A program made the position numbers and the translations under genes. From Phreatobacter sp. (GTDB taxonomy: Bacteria > Pseudomonadota > Alphaproteobacteria > Rhizobiales > Phreatobacteraceae): a stretch of DNA of 64,000 bases. The notes beneath the pieces are model-generated. The model worked only from the letters and a program-made list of their open reading frames with translations, was not told the DNA's origin and did no database searches. This document shows positions 34,209 through 43,585 of this stretch, one piece after another (position 1 is the stretch's first letter; each line of letters begins with the position of its first letter). The stretch is from assembly GCF_027532945.1 (NCBI RefSeq), contig NZ_JAPZTZ010000003.1, forward strand, positions 124,001 to 188,000. Direction: 5' to 3'.

Positions 34209-35351
34209 ATGCACCGTGGACTTCGGCCGATCCCCTTGTCCGTCCTTTTGGTCGCGCTGGCGGCACCCATCGCCACGGCCCAGCTCGACCTGACGCCGCC
34301 CGGCGTCCAGCAGCCGCCGGCGGCGCGGCCGGCTCGCCCCGCAGCGCCAGTGGTCCGCGCGCCGCGAGTCGCGCCGGTGCCGGAGCCCCGTCCGGACGAG
34401 GCGGAAGCCGGGGACACGCCGGCGCCTGAACTCGCCACCACGCCACCGACTCCGGTTCCGGCCCCTTCTGTCGCAAGCCCTCCCATGGCGACTCCTCCGG
34501 CCGTACCGTCGGCTGCGGCGCCGGCCACTGCGTCCCGCTTCGACGACGTCTTCCGCGAGACCGAGGCTGCGCGGAGCCGCGCGCCTGCCCTGCCCGAGAG
34601 CCACCCGGCCATCATCAACGCGCCGCTGCCGCCCAGCCGTGCGACGGCTCCGGCCGCGCCCGCCGCCGCGCCGCCCGCTGCTGTAGAGGCGGAGGCCTCC
34701 ATCGCCGCCGCCAACCCGCCGCAGCTCGAAGCGCCCTTCGCCGAGGCGCCGCACCGGCGCTTCGAGGGCCGCGCCTATTCCGACAAGCGCTATCCGGTCG
34801 GCCGCGCCGCCCATTTCGACCTGGTGCGGCGCCTCGCCACGGAATTGCGCGTGCCGATCGACCTCGCCGACGCCGTCGTGACGGTGGAGAGCGCCTACGA
34901 CCCGCATGCGGTCGGGCTCGTCGACGAGATCGGCCTGATGCAGGTGCGTCCCACCGTCGCCCGCCAATTCGGCTTCACCGGGACGATGCAGGACCTGTTC
35001 GAGCCGGAGACCAATGTCCGCCTCGGCATGACCTATCTCGCGGGCGCCTGGGAACGGTCCGGCGGCCAGCTCTGCCAGGCGCTGATGAAATACCGTGCCG
35101 GATGGGACGAAACGCAGACGAGCCCGTTGTCGCAGGAATATTGCCGCCGCGCCGTCGTCCATCTCACCGCCATCGGTTCGCCGCTGGCGCGCGGCGTGAC
35201 GGTCGCGCCGGGCCCCGCCGCGCCGCCGCCGGGGCAGCGCTCCACCAGCCAGTTCAACTGGCGCGATCATGAGGAGCGCATCAAGCAGATCGAGCAGCGC
35301 TTCGGCGGCCAGAACTTCGGCATCATAGCTCGTGAGCCGCAACGGCCGTAG
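34209..35351 (+). CDS. Secreted lytic transglycosylase (SLT domain)
   Basis: A 380-residue protein with a signal peptide (cleaved after ATA at about residue 25). Residues 26-165 are a disordered Pro/Ala-rich linker. The SLT domain at about 200-330 has catalytic Glu in VVTVESAYDPHAVG, then IGLMQVRPTVARQFGF and NVRLGMTYLAGAW, the GLMQ, NI and A-x-YN-like motifs with YRAGW at the end. It cleaves peptidoglycan to 1,6-anhydro-muropeptides in the periplasm. No close partner gene. Confidence 0.87.
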   Translation: MHRGLRPIPLSVLLVALAAPIATAQLDLTPPGVQQPPAARPARPAAPVVRAPRVAPVPEPRPDEAEAGDTPAPELATTPPTPVPAPSVASPPMATPPAVPSAAAPATASRFDDVFRETEAARSRAPALPESHPAIINAPLPPSRATAPAAPAAAPPAAVEAEASIAAANPPQLEAPFAEAPHRRFEGRAYSDKRYPVGRAAHFDLVRRLATELRVPIDLADAVVTVESAYDPHAVGLVDEIGLMQVRPTVARQFGFTGTMQDLFEPETNVRLGMTYLAGAWERSGGQLCQALMKYRAGWDETQTSPLSQEYCRRAVVHLTAIGSPLARGVTVAPGPAAPPPGQRSTSQFNWRDHEERIKQIEQRFGGQNFGIIAREPQRP

Positions 35352-35406
35352 ACGAGACGCACCTGCCTGTTAGCCTGCCGGGTATCCGATCCCGTAGGAG
35401 CCAGGC

Positions 35407-36537
35407 ATGCCCGTCACACCCGACGTCGACCAGGTCGTATCCGACATCATCCGCTGGGCCTCGATCGAAAGCCCGACCTATGACGCAGCGGCCGTCAACC
35501 TGATGATGGACGAGGGCGCGCGCGACCTCGGCATCCTCGGTTTCGACATCGAGCGCATTCCCGGCAAGCAGGGCTTCGGCGACGTCGTCATCGGCCGGCT
35601 GGCCGGCGCCGAACCGGGACCGGGCCTGCTCATCCTCGCCCATGTCGACACGGTCCATGCGGTCGGCACTCTGGCAGGTCCCCTGCCCATCCGCCGCGAG
35701 GGGGACCGGCTCTACGGGCCGGGCGTCACCGACATGAAGGGCGGGACGGTGCTCGCCCTCCACATGCTGGGCAAGCTGATCCGCCAGAACGGCGGCCGCC
35801 TGCGGCGCACCGTGACCGTCGTGCTCATTCCCGACGAGGAGGTCGGCTCGCCCTCCTCGCGTCCGGTCATCGAGGCGGAGGCGGCCAAGCACGCCCATGT
35901 GCTGGTGCCCGAGCCCGGGCGAGACCATTTCGTCACCTCGGGCCGCCATGCGGTGGTGCGCTACATGATCCATGTCCATGGCAAGCCCTCCCATGCGGGC
36001 GCCGCCATCAGCCGCGGTGTCAGTTCCATCCGCGCCATGGCGCGGATCATCGAGACGGTGGAGGACTGGTCGGATTACGAGCGGGGGCAGACCTTCGCCG
36101 TCGGCCGGGTCAATGCGGGGACCTGGGTCAATGTCGTGCCGGTGCTCTGCTCGGCGGAGGTGCTCTGCGTCGCTGCAACCCCGGAGGACGTCGCCGACAT
36201 CGACGTGCGGCTGCGGACGCTGCGGCCGCCCTTCCCCAACACGAAGATCACCATCGAGGCGGGCCCGGTCCGCCCGCTCTTCACGGCAGGGCCGGGCACG
36301 ATGGCGCTCTATGCCAAGGCCAAGGCCATCGCCGACCGGCACGGCTATCCGATCGATCACATGCAGTCGGGCGGTGGCTCGGACGGCAATTTCACCGGGG
36401 CCATGGGCGTGCCGACCCTCGACGGCCTGGGCGTGTGGGGAGGTGGCATCCACACCAAGGAGGAATTCTGCGATGTCCGCTCGATCCTGCCGCGGGGCAC
36501 GATTCTCGGCGGTCTGATCGAAGAGATCGCGGCGTGA
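35407..36537 (+). CDS. M20-family metallopeptidase (glutamate carboxypeptidase-like)
   Basis: A 376-residue, two-zinc peptidase. Metal-ligand motifs: HVDTVH, GVTDMKGG (bridging Asp), PDEEVGS (catalytic Glu and ligand), VPEPGRD and GGIHTKEEF. The insertion at about 175-290 is the dimerisation domain (HVHGKPSHAG). The arrangement best matches carboxypeptidase G2-like/ArgE-DapE members that remove C-terminal glutamate or deacylate amino acids; the substrate is uncertain. An AhpD-like gene starts 10 nt downstream, so the two form an operon. Confidence 0.88.
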   Translation: MPVTPDVDQVVSDIIRWASIESPTYDAAAVNLMMDEGARDLGILGFDIERIPGKQGFGDVVIGRLAGAEPGPGLLILAHVDTVHAVGTLAGPLPIRREGDRLYGPGVTDMKGGTVLALHMLGKLIRQNGGRLRRTVTVVLIPDEEVGSPSSRPVIEAEAAKHAHVLVPEPGRDHFVTSGRHAVVRYMIHVHGKPSHAGAAISRGVSSIRAMARIIETVEDWSDYERGQTFAVGRVNAGTWVNVVPVLCSAEVLCVAATPEDVADIDVRLRTLRPPFPNTKITIEAGPVRPLFTAGPGTMALYAKAKAIADRHGYPIDHMQSGGGSDGNFTGAMGVPTLDGLGVWGGGIHTKEEFCDVRSILPRGTILGGLIEEIAA

Positions 36538-36547
36538 GGAGGCCCTG

Positions 36548-36946
36548 ATGTCGACCGTCCCACTGCTGACCGATGCCGAGCTGTCACCGGAGGCGGCGGC
36601 GGTCTTTGCCGAGATCCGGGCGGTGAGCAAGACCGAGTTCATCAACAATTTCTGGCGGGCGCTGGCGAACGATCCGCCGGCGCTCAAGCGCACCTGGGAC
36701 AGCCTTAAGCAGGTGATGGGGCCGGGCACGCTCGATCCGCTCACCAAGGAGCTGATCTATGTGGCCGTCTCCATGGCCAATTCCTGCGAATACTGCATCC
36801 GCTCGCACAGCGCAGCGGCTAGGTCCAAGGGCATGAGCGAGGCGCAGTTCATGGAACTCGTGTCGGTGGTTGCCATGGCCAGCGAGACCAACCGCATGGC
36901 TATCGCCCTGCAGGTACCGGTGGATGAGGCCTTCAAACCGATGTGA
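36548..36946 (+). CDS. Carboxymuconolactone decarboxylase/AhpD-like protein
   Basis: A 132-residue all-alpha protein of the CMD family. ANSCEYCIRSHSAAARSKGMS holds the CxxC-x3-H redox motif of AhpD-type alkylhydroperoxidases, which suggests a peroxidase or disulfide role rather than lactone decarboxylation. FINNFWRALANDPPALKRTW is the usual entry helix. It is the second gene of an operon with the M20 peptidase. Confidence 0.85.
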   Translation: MSTVPLLTDAELSPEAAAVFAEIRAVSKTEFINNFWRALANDPPALKRTWDSLKQVMGPGTLDPLTKELIYVAVSMANSCEYCIRSHSAAARSKGMSEAQFMELVSVVAMASETNRMAIALQVPVDEAFKPM

Positions 36947-37089
36947 TGAGGGCCACGCGGCGCGCCATGCGGACTTTCCGCGGTCGCCATGTCGCCCCAT
37001 TTCATGGTTCACTGGTGTCGACGCAACGCCGCCGAAACAGGCTTGCCCCAGACGAGGGGCTCGCCCCACGGCCTGACAGGGAGCCCGCC

Positions 37090-38700
37090 ATGCCCGACGA
37101 ACGCCCTGATCGCCCGGCGGCACCGCCCTCCCCTTCCCTTTCCCGTCGCAGGACCTCCCCGATGATCTCCCGCCTCGGCAGCGGCCTCGCCGCCGCCAGC
37201 CTCGCCCTGTCCCTCGGCGCCGGATTCGCGCTGTCGCCGCCCGCCACCTCGCCCGCCGCCGCACGCCAGGCCGTCGACCTCTCGGACCTCGCCGAACGGG
37301 TGATGGACGCGGTGGTGAACATCTCCACCTCCTCGCGGGTGGACACCGCCCCCGGGCAGCGCCCCGGCCAGCCGCCGCAGGGCCGCCGTCCCGGCCAGCC
37401 GCAGCCGCCCGGCCCCGGCGCGCCCTTCGACGAGCTCTTCGAGGAATTCTTCCGCCGCCGCGGCGAGAACCCGCCGGGCGGCCCGAACGGCCAGCAGCAG
37501 CAACCGCAGCGCCGCCAGTCCTCGCTCGGTTCGGGGTTCGTGGTCGATGCCTCGGGCATCGTCATCACCAACAACCACGTCATCGACAATGCCGACGAGA
37601 TCACCGTCATCTTCAACGACGGCACACGGTTGAAGGCGGAGCTGGTCGGCCGTGATCGCGAGACCGACATCGCCGTGCTGCGCGTCCAGCCGACCCGTCC
37701 GCTCAAGGCGGTGAACTTCGCCGATTCGGACCGCATTCGTGTCGGTGAGCCGGTCATGGCCATCGGCAACCCGCTCGGCCTCGGCGGCACGGTGACGGCC
37801 GGTATCGTTTCGGCCAAGAACCGCGACATCCAGTCCGGTCCCTTCGACAACTACATCCAGACCGACGCTGCCATCAATCGCGGCAATTCCGGCGGCCCGC
37901 TGTTCAACATGGCCGGTGACGTCATCGGCATCAACACGGCGATCTTCTCGCAGTCCGGCGGCAATATCGGCATCGCCTTCGCCGTGCCGGCCAACACCGC
38001 CCGCCCGGTGGTGGCGCAGCTGCGCGAGTTCGGCGAGACCCGCCGCGGCTGGCTCGGTGTGCGCATCCAGGAGGTCACCGACGAGATCGCCGAGAGCCTG
38101 AGCCTCGGCGGGCGCCGCGGGGCGCTCATCGCCGGTGTCGAGCCGACCGGCCCCGCCGGTCCGGCCGGCATCAAGACCGGCGACGTCATCGTCCGCTTCG
38201 ACGGCCGCGAGGTGCGCAACTCGCGCGAACTGCCGCGCATCGTCTCGGAAACCGCCGTCGGCAAGGCCGTGCCGGTCACCGTGGTGCGCGCCGGCAAGGA
38301 GGAGCAGCTCACCGTCACGCTCGGCCGCCGCGAGGGCAATATCCAGCAGGCCTCGACCGGCGAGCAGCCCCGCGGCCAGCCGCCCCGCCCGCAGAATCCG
38401 ACCGTCTCGGCTCTCGGCCTTCAGCTCTCGGGCCTGACGCAGGAGCTGCGCCAGCGCTTCAGCCTGCGCGAGGACGTGCGCGGCGTGGTGGTGACGCAGG
38501 TCGATCCGAACTCGCGCGCCGCCGAGCGGTCGATCGAGGCGGGCAATGTCATCCTCGAGGTGCAGAACGAGCCGGTCGTGTCGCCGGCCGACGTGACCCG
38601 CCGGATCGAGGACCTGCGCCGTGAGGGCCGCAGCTCCGCTTTGTTCCTGGTGGCGAACGCCCAGGGCGACCGGCGCTTTGTGGCTCTGACGCTGCGCTGA
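37090..38700 (+). CDS. degP: Do-family (DegP/DegQ-like) periplasmic serine protease
   Basis: A 536-residue protease/chaperone. A hydrophobic signal stretch (about residues 28-50) ends near AAA, followed by a long Pro/Gln/Gly-rich linker (about residues 85-142). The trypsin-like triad is His163 (NNHVI), Asp193 (ETDIAVL) and Ser267 (GNSGGP). Two PDZ domains follow (GWLGVRIQEV onward, and about 440-536). The ATG at 37090 has AGGGAG upstream; an in-frame ATG 147 nt earlier would place the signal internally. A UUCG-loop terminator follows the stop. Confidence 0.92.
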   Translation: MPDERPDRPAAPPSPSLSRRRTSPMISRLGSGLAAASLALSLGAGFALSPPATSPAAARQAVDLSDLAERVMDAVVNISTSSRVDTAPGQRPGQPPQGRRPGQPQPPGPGAPFDELFEEFFRRRGENPPGGPNGQQQQPQRRQSSLGSGFVVDASGIVITNNHVIDNADEITVIFNDGTRLKAELVGRDRETDIAVLRVQPTRPLKAVNFADSDRIRVGEPVMAIGNPLGLGGTVTAGIVSAKNRDIQSGPFDNYIQTDAAINRGNSGGPLFNMAGDVIGINTAIFSQSGGNIGIAFAVPANTARPVVAQLREFGETRRGWLGVRIQEVTDEIAESLSLGGRRGALIAGVEPTGPAGPAGIKTGDVIVRFDGREVRNSRELPRIVSETAVGKAVPVTVVRAGKEEQLTVTLGRREGNIQQASTGEQPRGQPPRPQNPTVSALGLQLSGLTQELRQRFSLREDVRGVVVTQVDPNSRAAERSIEAGNVILEVQNEPVVSPADVTRRIEDLRREGRSSALFLVANAQGDRRFVALTLR

Positions 38701-38706
38701 GGCGAC

Positions 38707-38729
38707 GGCGGGCCTTCGGGCCCGCCTTT
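38707..38729 (+). terminator. Terminator of the Do-protease gene (UUCG hairpin)
   Basis: A perfect 8-bp GC stem closed by a TTCG tetraloop (left arm 38707-38714, right arm 38719-38726), followed by TTT, between the convergent degP and serB genes. Confidence 0.65.
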
Positions 38730-38732
38730 CGC

Positions 38733-39629
38733 TCAGACGGCGAAGTCGGCGCGACGATAGCCCTGCATGTAGAGCAGCGCGGTGAGGTCGCCGTGGTCGA
38801 CGCGGAAAGCGGCCGCCTCGGCCACCTTGGGCTTGGCATGGAAGGCGACGCCGGCACCAGCTTCGCCAAGCATGGCAAGGTCATTGGCGCCATCGCCGAC
38901 CGCCATCGTGTCTTCGGCCGAGAGCCCGAAGCGCGAGCGCAGTTCCATCAGGGTCTCGCGCTTGGCCTCGCGGCCAAGGATCGGTTCGCGCACCGTTCCG
39001 GCGAAACGGCCCTCCTCCACCTCAAGGATATTGGCGCGATTCTCGTCGAAGCCGATCATCGCACCGATCCGGGCCGTGAACAGCGTGAAGCCGCCGGAGA
39101 CGAGGGCAGCATAGCCCCCTGCCGCCTTCATCGTCGCGACGAGTTCGCGGCCGCCGGAGGTCAGGGTGATGCGGTCTCGGATGACGGCGTCCACCACGTC
39201 GGCGCCAAGGCCCTTCAGCAGGGCGACGCGCTCGCGCAGCGCCGGCTCGAAGGCGATCTCGCCGCGCATGGCCCGCTCGGTGATGGCCGAGACATGCTCC
39301 TTGAGGCCGACGAGGTCGGCGAGTTCGTCGATGCATTCCTGGCCGATCATGGTGGAATCCATGTCGGCGAGGAACAGCTTCTTGCGGCGCCCCGCCACCG
39401 GCTGGACGGCGACGTCGAGGGCCATGCCAGCGAGCGCGGTGCGCAGGTCGTCGGCGATCGCCCGGTTGTCGGCGCCCGCGGCGGGTGCGAAAGGAATGTC
39501 GGCGGCGATGCTGGCATCGAGCGTCACCGGCGCTCCCGCCCCCGGCAGGCGGGCTGATGCGGCGGCAATGGCCTCCCGGGTCAGGGAGGGCCGCTGCGGA
39601 TGGGCGATGAGGGTCGCGACGTGGGTCAA
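38733..39629 (-). CDS. serB: Phosphoserine phosphatase
   Basis: A 298-residue HAD phosphatase that makes serine from phosphoserine. The N-terminal ~80 residues form the ACT-like regulatory part of alphaproteobacterial SerB. The HAD motifs are [10 protein letters not shown] (nucleophile Asp), TLTSGG with VSGGFT (motif II) and GDGANDLAM (motif III). No ATG lies near the natural start, and TTG at 39629 matches the family N-terminus ([14 protein letters not shown]). The start region overlaps the start region of the divergent miaA gene. Confidence 0.88.
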   Translation of the reverse strand: MTHVATLIAHPQRPSLTREAIAAASARLPGAGAPVTLDASIAADIPFAPAAGADNRAIADDLRTALAGMALDVAVQPVAGRRKKLFLADMDSTMIGQECIDELADLVGLKEHVSAITERAMRGEIAFEPALRERVALLKGLGADVVDAVIRDRITLTSGGRELVATMKAAGGYAALVSGGFTLFTARIGAMIGFDENRANILEVEEGRFAGTVREPILGREAKRETLMELRSRFGLSAEDTMAVGDGANDLAMLGEAGAGVAFHAKPKVAEAAAFRVDHGDLTALLYMQGYRRADFAV

Positions 39630-40562
39630 GTCAGGAGTTCCGCTGGACTGGCAAGGCCGAGGGCCGTCCTCATCGCAGGTCCGACGGCGAGCGGCAAGTC
39701 GGCCCTGGCGCTGGATCTGGCAAGGCGCTTCGGCGGCGTGGTGATCAACGCCGATTCCATGCAGGTCTATCGCGACCTCTCGATCATCACGGCGCGGCCA
39801 AGCCCCGAGGAGATGGCGCTCGCCCCGCACCGGCTCTACGGCACTGTGGATGCGGCGGAGAACTTCTCGGTCGGGCGCTGGGTGGCGGCGGCGACGGCGG
39901 AGATCGCGTCGGCCGAGGCGGCCGGGGCGCTGCCGATCCTGGTCGGTGGCACGGGCCTCTATTTCAAGGCCCTGCGCGAGGGGCTTTCCGCCATTCCAGC
40001 CGTGGCGACGGAGGTCCGCGAGCGAGTGCGCGCCGAGGCCGAGGGCGTATCCCCCGCCGACCTCCATGCCCGCCTTGCCGCCATCGACCCGCGCACCGCC
40101 GCGAAGCTGCGCCCGTCGGATCCGCAGCGGATCATCCGGGCGCTGGAGGTCATGGCCGCCACCGGTCGGCCGCTCGCGGCCTGGCAGGAGGATGGCCGTG
40201 AGGCCGGTTTCCTCGCCGGGATGGAGGTGGCGGCGGTGTTCCTGAGCGTCGAGCGCAGCGCCCTCCGCCAGCGCATCGACGCGCGCTTTCTGGCGATGAT
40301 GGAGCATGGTGCACTGGACGAGGTGAAGCGTCTCGCGGCGCGCGGCCTCGATCCCGCCCTCCCGGCGATGCGCGCCCATGGCGTGCCCGGGCTCATCGCC
40401 CACCTGAAGGGCGAGGCGAGCCTCGACGAGGCCATCGCCCGCGGCCAAAAGGACACGCGCGCCTATGCCAAGCGCCAGGAGACCTGGTTCCGCCACCAGA
40501 TGCCGGATTTCGCAGCCATGGAGCCGCCGGAGGCGGCGAAGGCGCTAGCTGCCCGCCTTTGA
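39621..40562 (+). CDS. miaA: tRNA dimethylallyltransferase
   Basis: A 313-residue enzyme (from this start) that prenylates A37 of tRNAs reading UNN codons. The Walker-A loop [29 protein letters not shown], and [19 protein letters not shown] are the MiaA hallmarks. The start is unclear: ATG 39600, GTG 39621 and CTG 39648 are in frame. Family members start about eight residues before GPTASGKS, and an AGGAG at 39633-39637 favours CTG 39648. I list GTG 39621 as a compromise. The 3' end overlaps the convergent diguanylate cyclase gene by 18 bp. Confidence 0.88.
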   Translation: MGQVRSSAGLARPRAVLIAGPTASGKSALALDLARRFGGVVINADSMQVYRDLSIITARPSPEEMALAPHRLYGTVDAAENFSVGRWVAAATAEIASAEAAGALPILVGGTGLYFKALREGLSAIPAVATEVRERVRAEAEGVSPADLHARLAAIDPRTAAKLRPSDPQRIIRALEVMAATGRPLAAWQEDGREAGFLAGMEVAAVFLSVERSALRQRIDARFLAMMEHGALDEVKRLAARGLDPALPAMRAHGVPGLIAHLKGEASLDEAIARGQKDTRAYAKRQETWFRHQMPDFAAMEPPEAAKALAARL

Positions 40563-42125
40563 CCGTCGGCTGCGCGGGGCCGTGCCCTGGCGTGTCGAGG
40601 GCATGAAAGGCTCGGACAAGGGTTGCAGCGGCGCCTCCGGCGGGGCCACGGCCACGGCAATCTCGCCGGCTCCCTCATCGACGGCGACGGCGTTGCGGCC
40701 GGCGGCCTTGGCCCGGTAGAGCGCGGTATCGGCTCGGCTGAGGAGGCGGTCCATCGTCTCGCGCCCGTCCCAGGAGGCGACGCCGAAGGAGCCGCTGAAG
40801 ACGATCGGCTGGCCGTCGTGCAGGATGCCGGTGTCGGCCATCACCGCGCGCATCCGCGAGGCGACGGCGACCGCGTCCATGAGCCCGACATGCGGGAGCA
40901 CGATGACGAATTCCTCGCCGCCCAGGCGGCCGACGAGATCGACGTCTTCACGAAGGCCATGGGTGAGCAGATCGGTGACATGACGGAGCACGGCATCGCC
41001 GCCGGCATGGCCGTGTTCGTCGTTGATCCGCTTGAAATGGTCGAGGTCCATCGCCACCACCGAGATGGGGTGGCCGTAGCGTTCGGCCGTGGCCATGGCG
41101 CGTTGCAGCCCCTCGGTCACGGCGCGCCGGTTCAGGGCACCGGTGAGGCTGTCGCGGGTGGCGAGACGGCTGAGCTCCCGCTCGAGATCCTGGCGGCGGT
41201 GGATCTCGTCCTTCAGCGCCTCGTTGGCGCGGGCAAGTTCCCCCTGCGCCTCGCGCTCGCGGTCCAGCGCCTTCTGCTTCTCGGTCACGTCGGTGACGGT
41301 CAGGGTGAAGCCGTCGCCGAAGGGCACGCAGGCGACCTCCATCCAGCATTGGCGGCCAAGGATGGTCCAGGGCGTCAGCAATTGCAGCGGCGCGCGCATC
41401 TCCGCCGCCTGGACATAAGCATCCCAGAGGCCGGCCTGCTTGAGGTCCGGGCGCAGCTTGAGGATCGTCGTCTGCAGCATGGCCTCGACGCTGAGGCCCG
41501 ACCATTCGGCGGCCAGGCGGTTTGCCGTCAGGAACTCGCCGTCGGTGACGCGGCCCTGATCGTCGCGGATCAGCCGGACCGCCACGATGGCATCAAGGGA
41601 GGCGTCTAGAAGGGAGGCGAGAAGGTCCTCACGGAACAGCCGCGGCTTGGCAACGACGACGAGGAGCGTCTCCCCGGTCTCGTCCTGGCAGGGCAGGACC
41701 AGGCGCTCCCAGAGATGGACGGGGCCGGCGCTCTTGCCGCGGTGGAGGGTGAAAAGCGGCCGGCCGGTCGCCGCCGCCTGCGCATTGCAGTCGCGGAAGA
41801 AGGCGCCGATCGGCTCCTTGAGGTGCGAATGCGGCAGGCCGGTCATGTCGACGCCGTTTCGCTCGATGAGCGCACGGCCGTAATGGGCGAAGACCATGTC
41901 GCCATCGGGCAGAGGGCGGAAGACGATCATGTCGTCGGCTGCGGGGCCCATCGTCTGCGGCGCGAAATAGGAGAAGGGCACCGCCGGGCCCTCGGCCCGC
42001 AGCGCCTGCCATCTGGCATAGAGGCGGCGGATGACGGGGGCTTGCGCCCTCTCGTCGATCCCGGTGTCGAAGATCTCGCAGTACATGAAGCCCCGTCCGG
42101 TAGCGTCAGACTGCCGCATGGTCAT
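40545..42125 (-). CDS. PAS-GGDEF diguanylate cyclase
   Basis: A 526-residue soluble sensor enzyme. Residues 30-160 form a PAS-like domain ([27 protein letters not shown]), residues 168-282 a second PAS-like domain ([15 protein letters not shown] to [14 protein letters not shown]), and residues 330-495 the GGDEF domain. [12 protein letters not shown] is the active-site loop, and [18 protein letters not shown] the Mg-binding region, so it should make cyclic-di-GMP. No EAL domain is present. The C-terminus overlaps miaA by 18 bp in convergent orientation. ATG 42086 is an alternative start. Confidence 0.88.
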   Translation of the reverse strand: MTMRQSDATGRGFMYCEIFDTGIDERAQAPVIRRLYARWQALRAEGPAVPFSYFAPQTMGPAADDMIVFRPLPDGDMVFAHYGRALIERNGVDMTGLPHSHLKEPIGAFFRDCNAQAAATGRPLFTLHRGKSAGPVHLWERLVLPCQDETGETLLVVVAKPRLFREDLLASLLDASLDAIVAVRLIRDDQGRVTDGEFLTANRLAAEWSGLSVEAMLQTTILKLRPDLKQAGLWDAYVQAAEMRAPLQLLTPWTILGRQCWMEVACVPFGDGFTLTVTDVTEKQKALDREREAQGELARANEALKDEIHRRQDLERELSRLATRDSLTGALNRRAVTEGLQRAMATAERYGHPISVVAMDLDHFKRINDEHGHAGGDAVLRHVTDLLTHGLREDVDLVGRLGGEEFVIVLPHVGLMDAVAVASRMRAVMADTGILHDGQPIVFSGSFGVASWDGRETMDRLLSRADTALYRAKAAGRNAVAVDEGAGEIAVAVAPPEAPLQPLSEPFMPSTRQGTAPRSRRSKAGS

Positions 42126-42163
42126 TTAAGGCGGGGTAAAGGACAGCGCACAACCTGTGGTAT

Positions 42164-42712
42164 TTATCCCGCAGGTGACGCTTTCGCCTCGCGGTAGCTC
42201 GGCACGTCGAGCGGCCGGCCGTCCCGGTCGGCGATCGCCACCATGTCGCGCGCGAGCACCTCGCCCAGCGTTCCGACGTCGCGGATCACCATTTCCCGGC
42301 CGCGATCGGTGACGAACAGCGCGAAGCCGGCCCCGACCTGCATCTTGAGGAAGTCGACCAGCAGCACCGACGTCTTCCAGTAGAGCGGCCGGGCCGGATC
42401 GACGAAGAGGAAGATCACCTTCTCGACGGGGTCGCGGTGGAAATAGGCGCCGCAATCCAGCGGGTGGGGGATGCGGTTGCGCTCGGGCGCCTCGGTCATC
42501 CGTGCGGTGAGATAGGCGCAGGCATAGGCGAGGCAGGCGGCGGGGCGCTCCGGCTGGCCGAAGATGGCGCAACCGCCGCCGGCGATATGGGTGCAGGGCC
42601 GGTAGGCCGGCTTGTCGAGGGCATCGATGCGCGGCAGCGAGCAGCAATAGGTGCAGGTCCGGCAGTGGGAGATCCGGTCGCCGGCTTCCCTGCGCCGCTT
42701 GGCCTGCCCCAT
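42164..42712 (-). CDS. YkgJ-type cysteine-cluster protein
   Basis: A 182-residue cytoplasmic protein with the zinc- or Fe-S-type cysteine cluster of the YkgJ family: CRTCTYCC, PCTHIAGGGCAIF, RPAACLAYACAY, and HPLDCGAYF. The pattern CxxCxxCC then Cx(n)C, RPxxC is the family signature. Such proteins are thought to act in metal handling, but function is not established. The start is 1 nt after the suhB stop (TGA-G-ATG), so translation is coupled. Confidence 0.8.
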   Translation of the reverse strand: MGQAKRRREAGDRISHCRTCTYCCSLPRIDALDKPAYRPCTHIAGGGCAIFGQPERPAACLAYACAYLTARMTEAPERNRIPHPLDCGAYFHRDPVEKVIFLFVDPARPLYWKTSVLLVDFLKMQVGAGFALFVTDRGREMVIRDVGTLGEVLARDMVAIADRDGRPLDVPSYREAKASPAG

Positions 42713-42713
42713 C

Positions 42714-43511
42714 TCAGCCCCGCTGGCCTTCCTTCACCGCTGCGAGCAGCGCCTGGTGGATCGGTTCGTTGCCGCAGCACACCGTGCCGGTGAGCAGCAT
42801 GTTGTCGTGGCCGTCGCAGTCGCTGACGAAGCCACCGGCCTCGCGGATCAGCACGATGCCCGCCGCCATGTCCCAGGCGCTGACTCCGCGCTCCCAGAAG
42901 CCGTCGAAGCGGCCGGCGGCGACATAGGCGAGGTCGAGGGCGCAGGCGCCCATACGGCGCACGCCGCCGAAGCGCGACTGCACGACCTTCAGCTCGTTGC
43001 GGAACTGGACATGGTCGCCGCGGGCGATGTGCGGAATGCCACAGCCCACGACGCTGTCCTCCGGCTTGCGGCGCGCCGAGACGCGCAGGCGGCGGTCGTT
43101 GAGGAAGGCACCGGTGCCGCGCTCGGCGACGTAGAGCTCATCGTTGGCCGGGTTGTAGATGACGCCGGCGACCGGAACGTCGTTGCGGACGAGGCCTATC
43201 GACACGGCGAAATGCGGGATGCCGTGCAGGAAATTGGTGGTGCCGTCGAGCGGGTCGACGATCCAGGTATGGGTGCTGTCGGAGCCCTTCTCCTCGCCCC
43301 CCTCCTCGCCGATGAAACCATAGCCCGGACGGGCCTTCATCAGTTCGGTCTTGACGATCTGCTCGGCCTTGCGGTCGGCGGCGGAAACGAAATCGGCCGG
43401 CCCCTTGAGCGAGACCTGGAGGTTCTCGACCTCGCCAAAATCGCGCTTGAGGCTGCGTCCCGCCTTGAGGGCGGCGCCGACCATGACGTTGAGGAGTGCG
43501 GAGCGGAGCAT
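42714..43511 (-). CDS. suhB: Inositol-1-monophosphatase family protein
   Basis: A 265-residue phosphatase of the IMPase/SuhB family. Metal motifs are GEEGG, WIVDPLDGTTNFLHGIPHFAVSIGL (DPxDGTTN) and AWDMAAGIVLIREAGG. SuhB hydrolyses inositol-1-phosphate and also interacts with the rRNA antitermination complex in E. coli; here either role is possible. The start codon is ATG at 43511. It is followed without a gap by the YkgJ gene and preceded by the Sel1 gene (74 nt). Confidence 0.9.
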   Translation of the reverse strand: MLRSALLNVMVGAALKAGRSLKRDFGEVENLQVSLKGPADFVSAADRKAEQIVKTELMKARPGYGFIGEEGGEEKGSDSTHTWIVDPLDGTTNFLHGIPHFAVSIGLVRNDVPVAGVIYNPANDELYVAERGTGAFLNDRRLRVSARRKPEDSVVGCGIPHIARGDHVQFRNELKVVQSRFGGVRRMGACALDLAYVAAGRFDGFWERGVSAWDMAAGIVLIREAGGFVSDCDGHDNMLLTGTVCCGNEPIHQALLAAVKEGQRG

Positions 43512-43585
43512 ATCGGTCTTTCGGATGGTTCGCGGCGGTCATGCCCGCGAAAGGGACCGGGGGTCAAGTCCGGCAGGGTCCGGCG

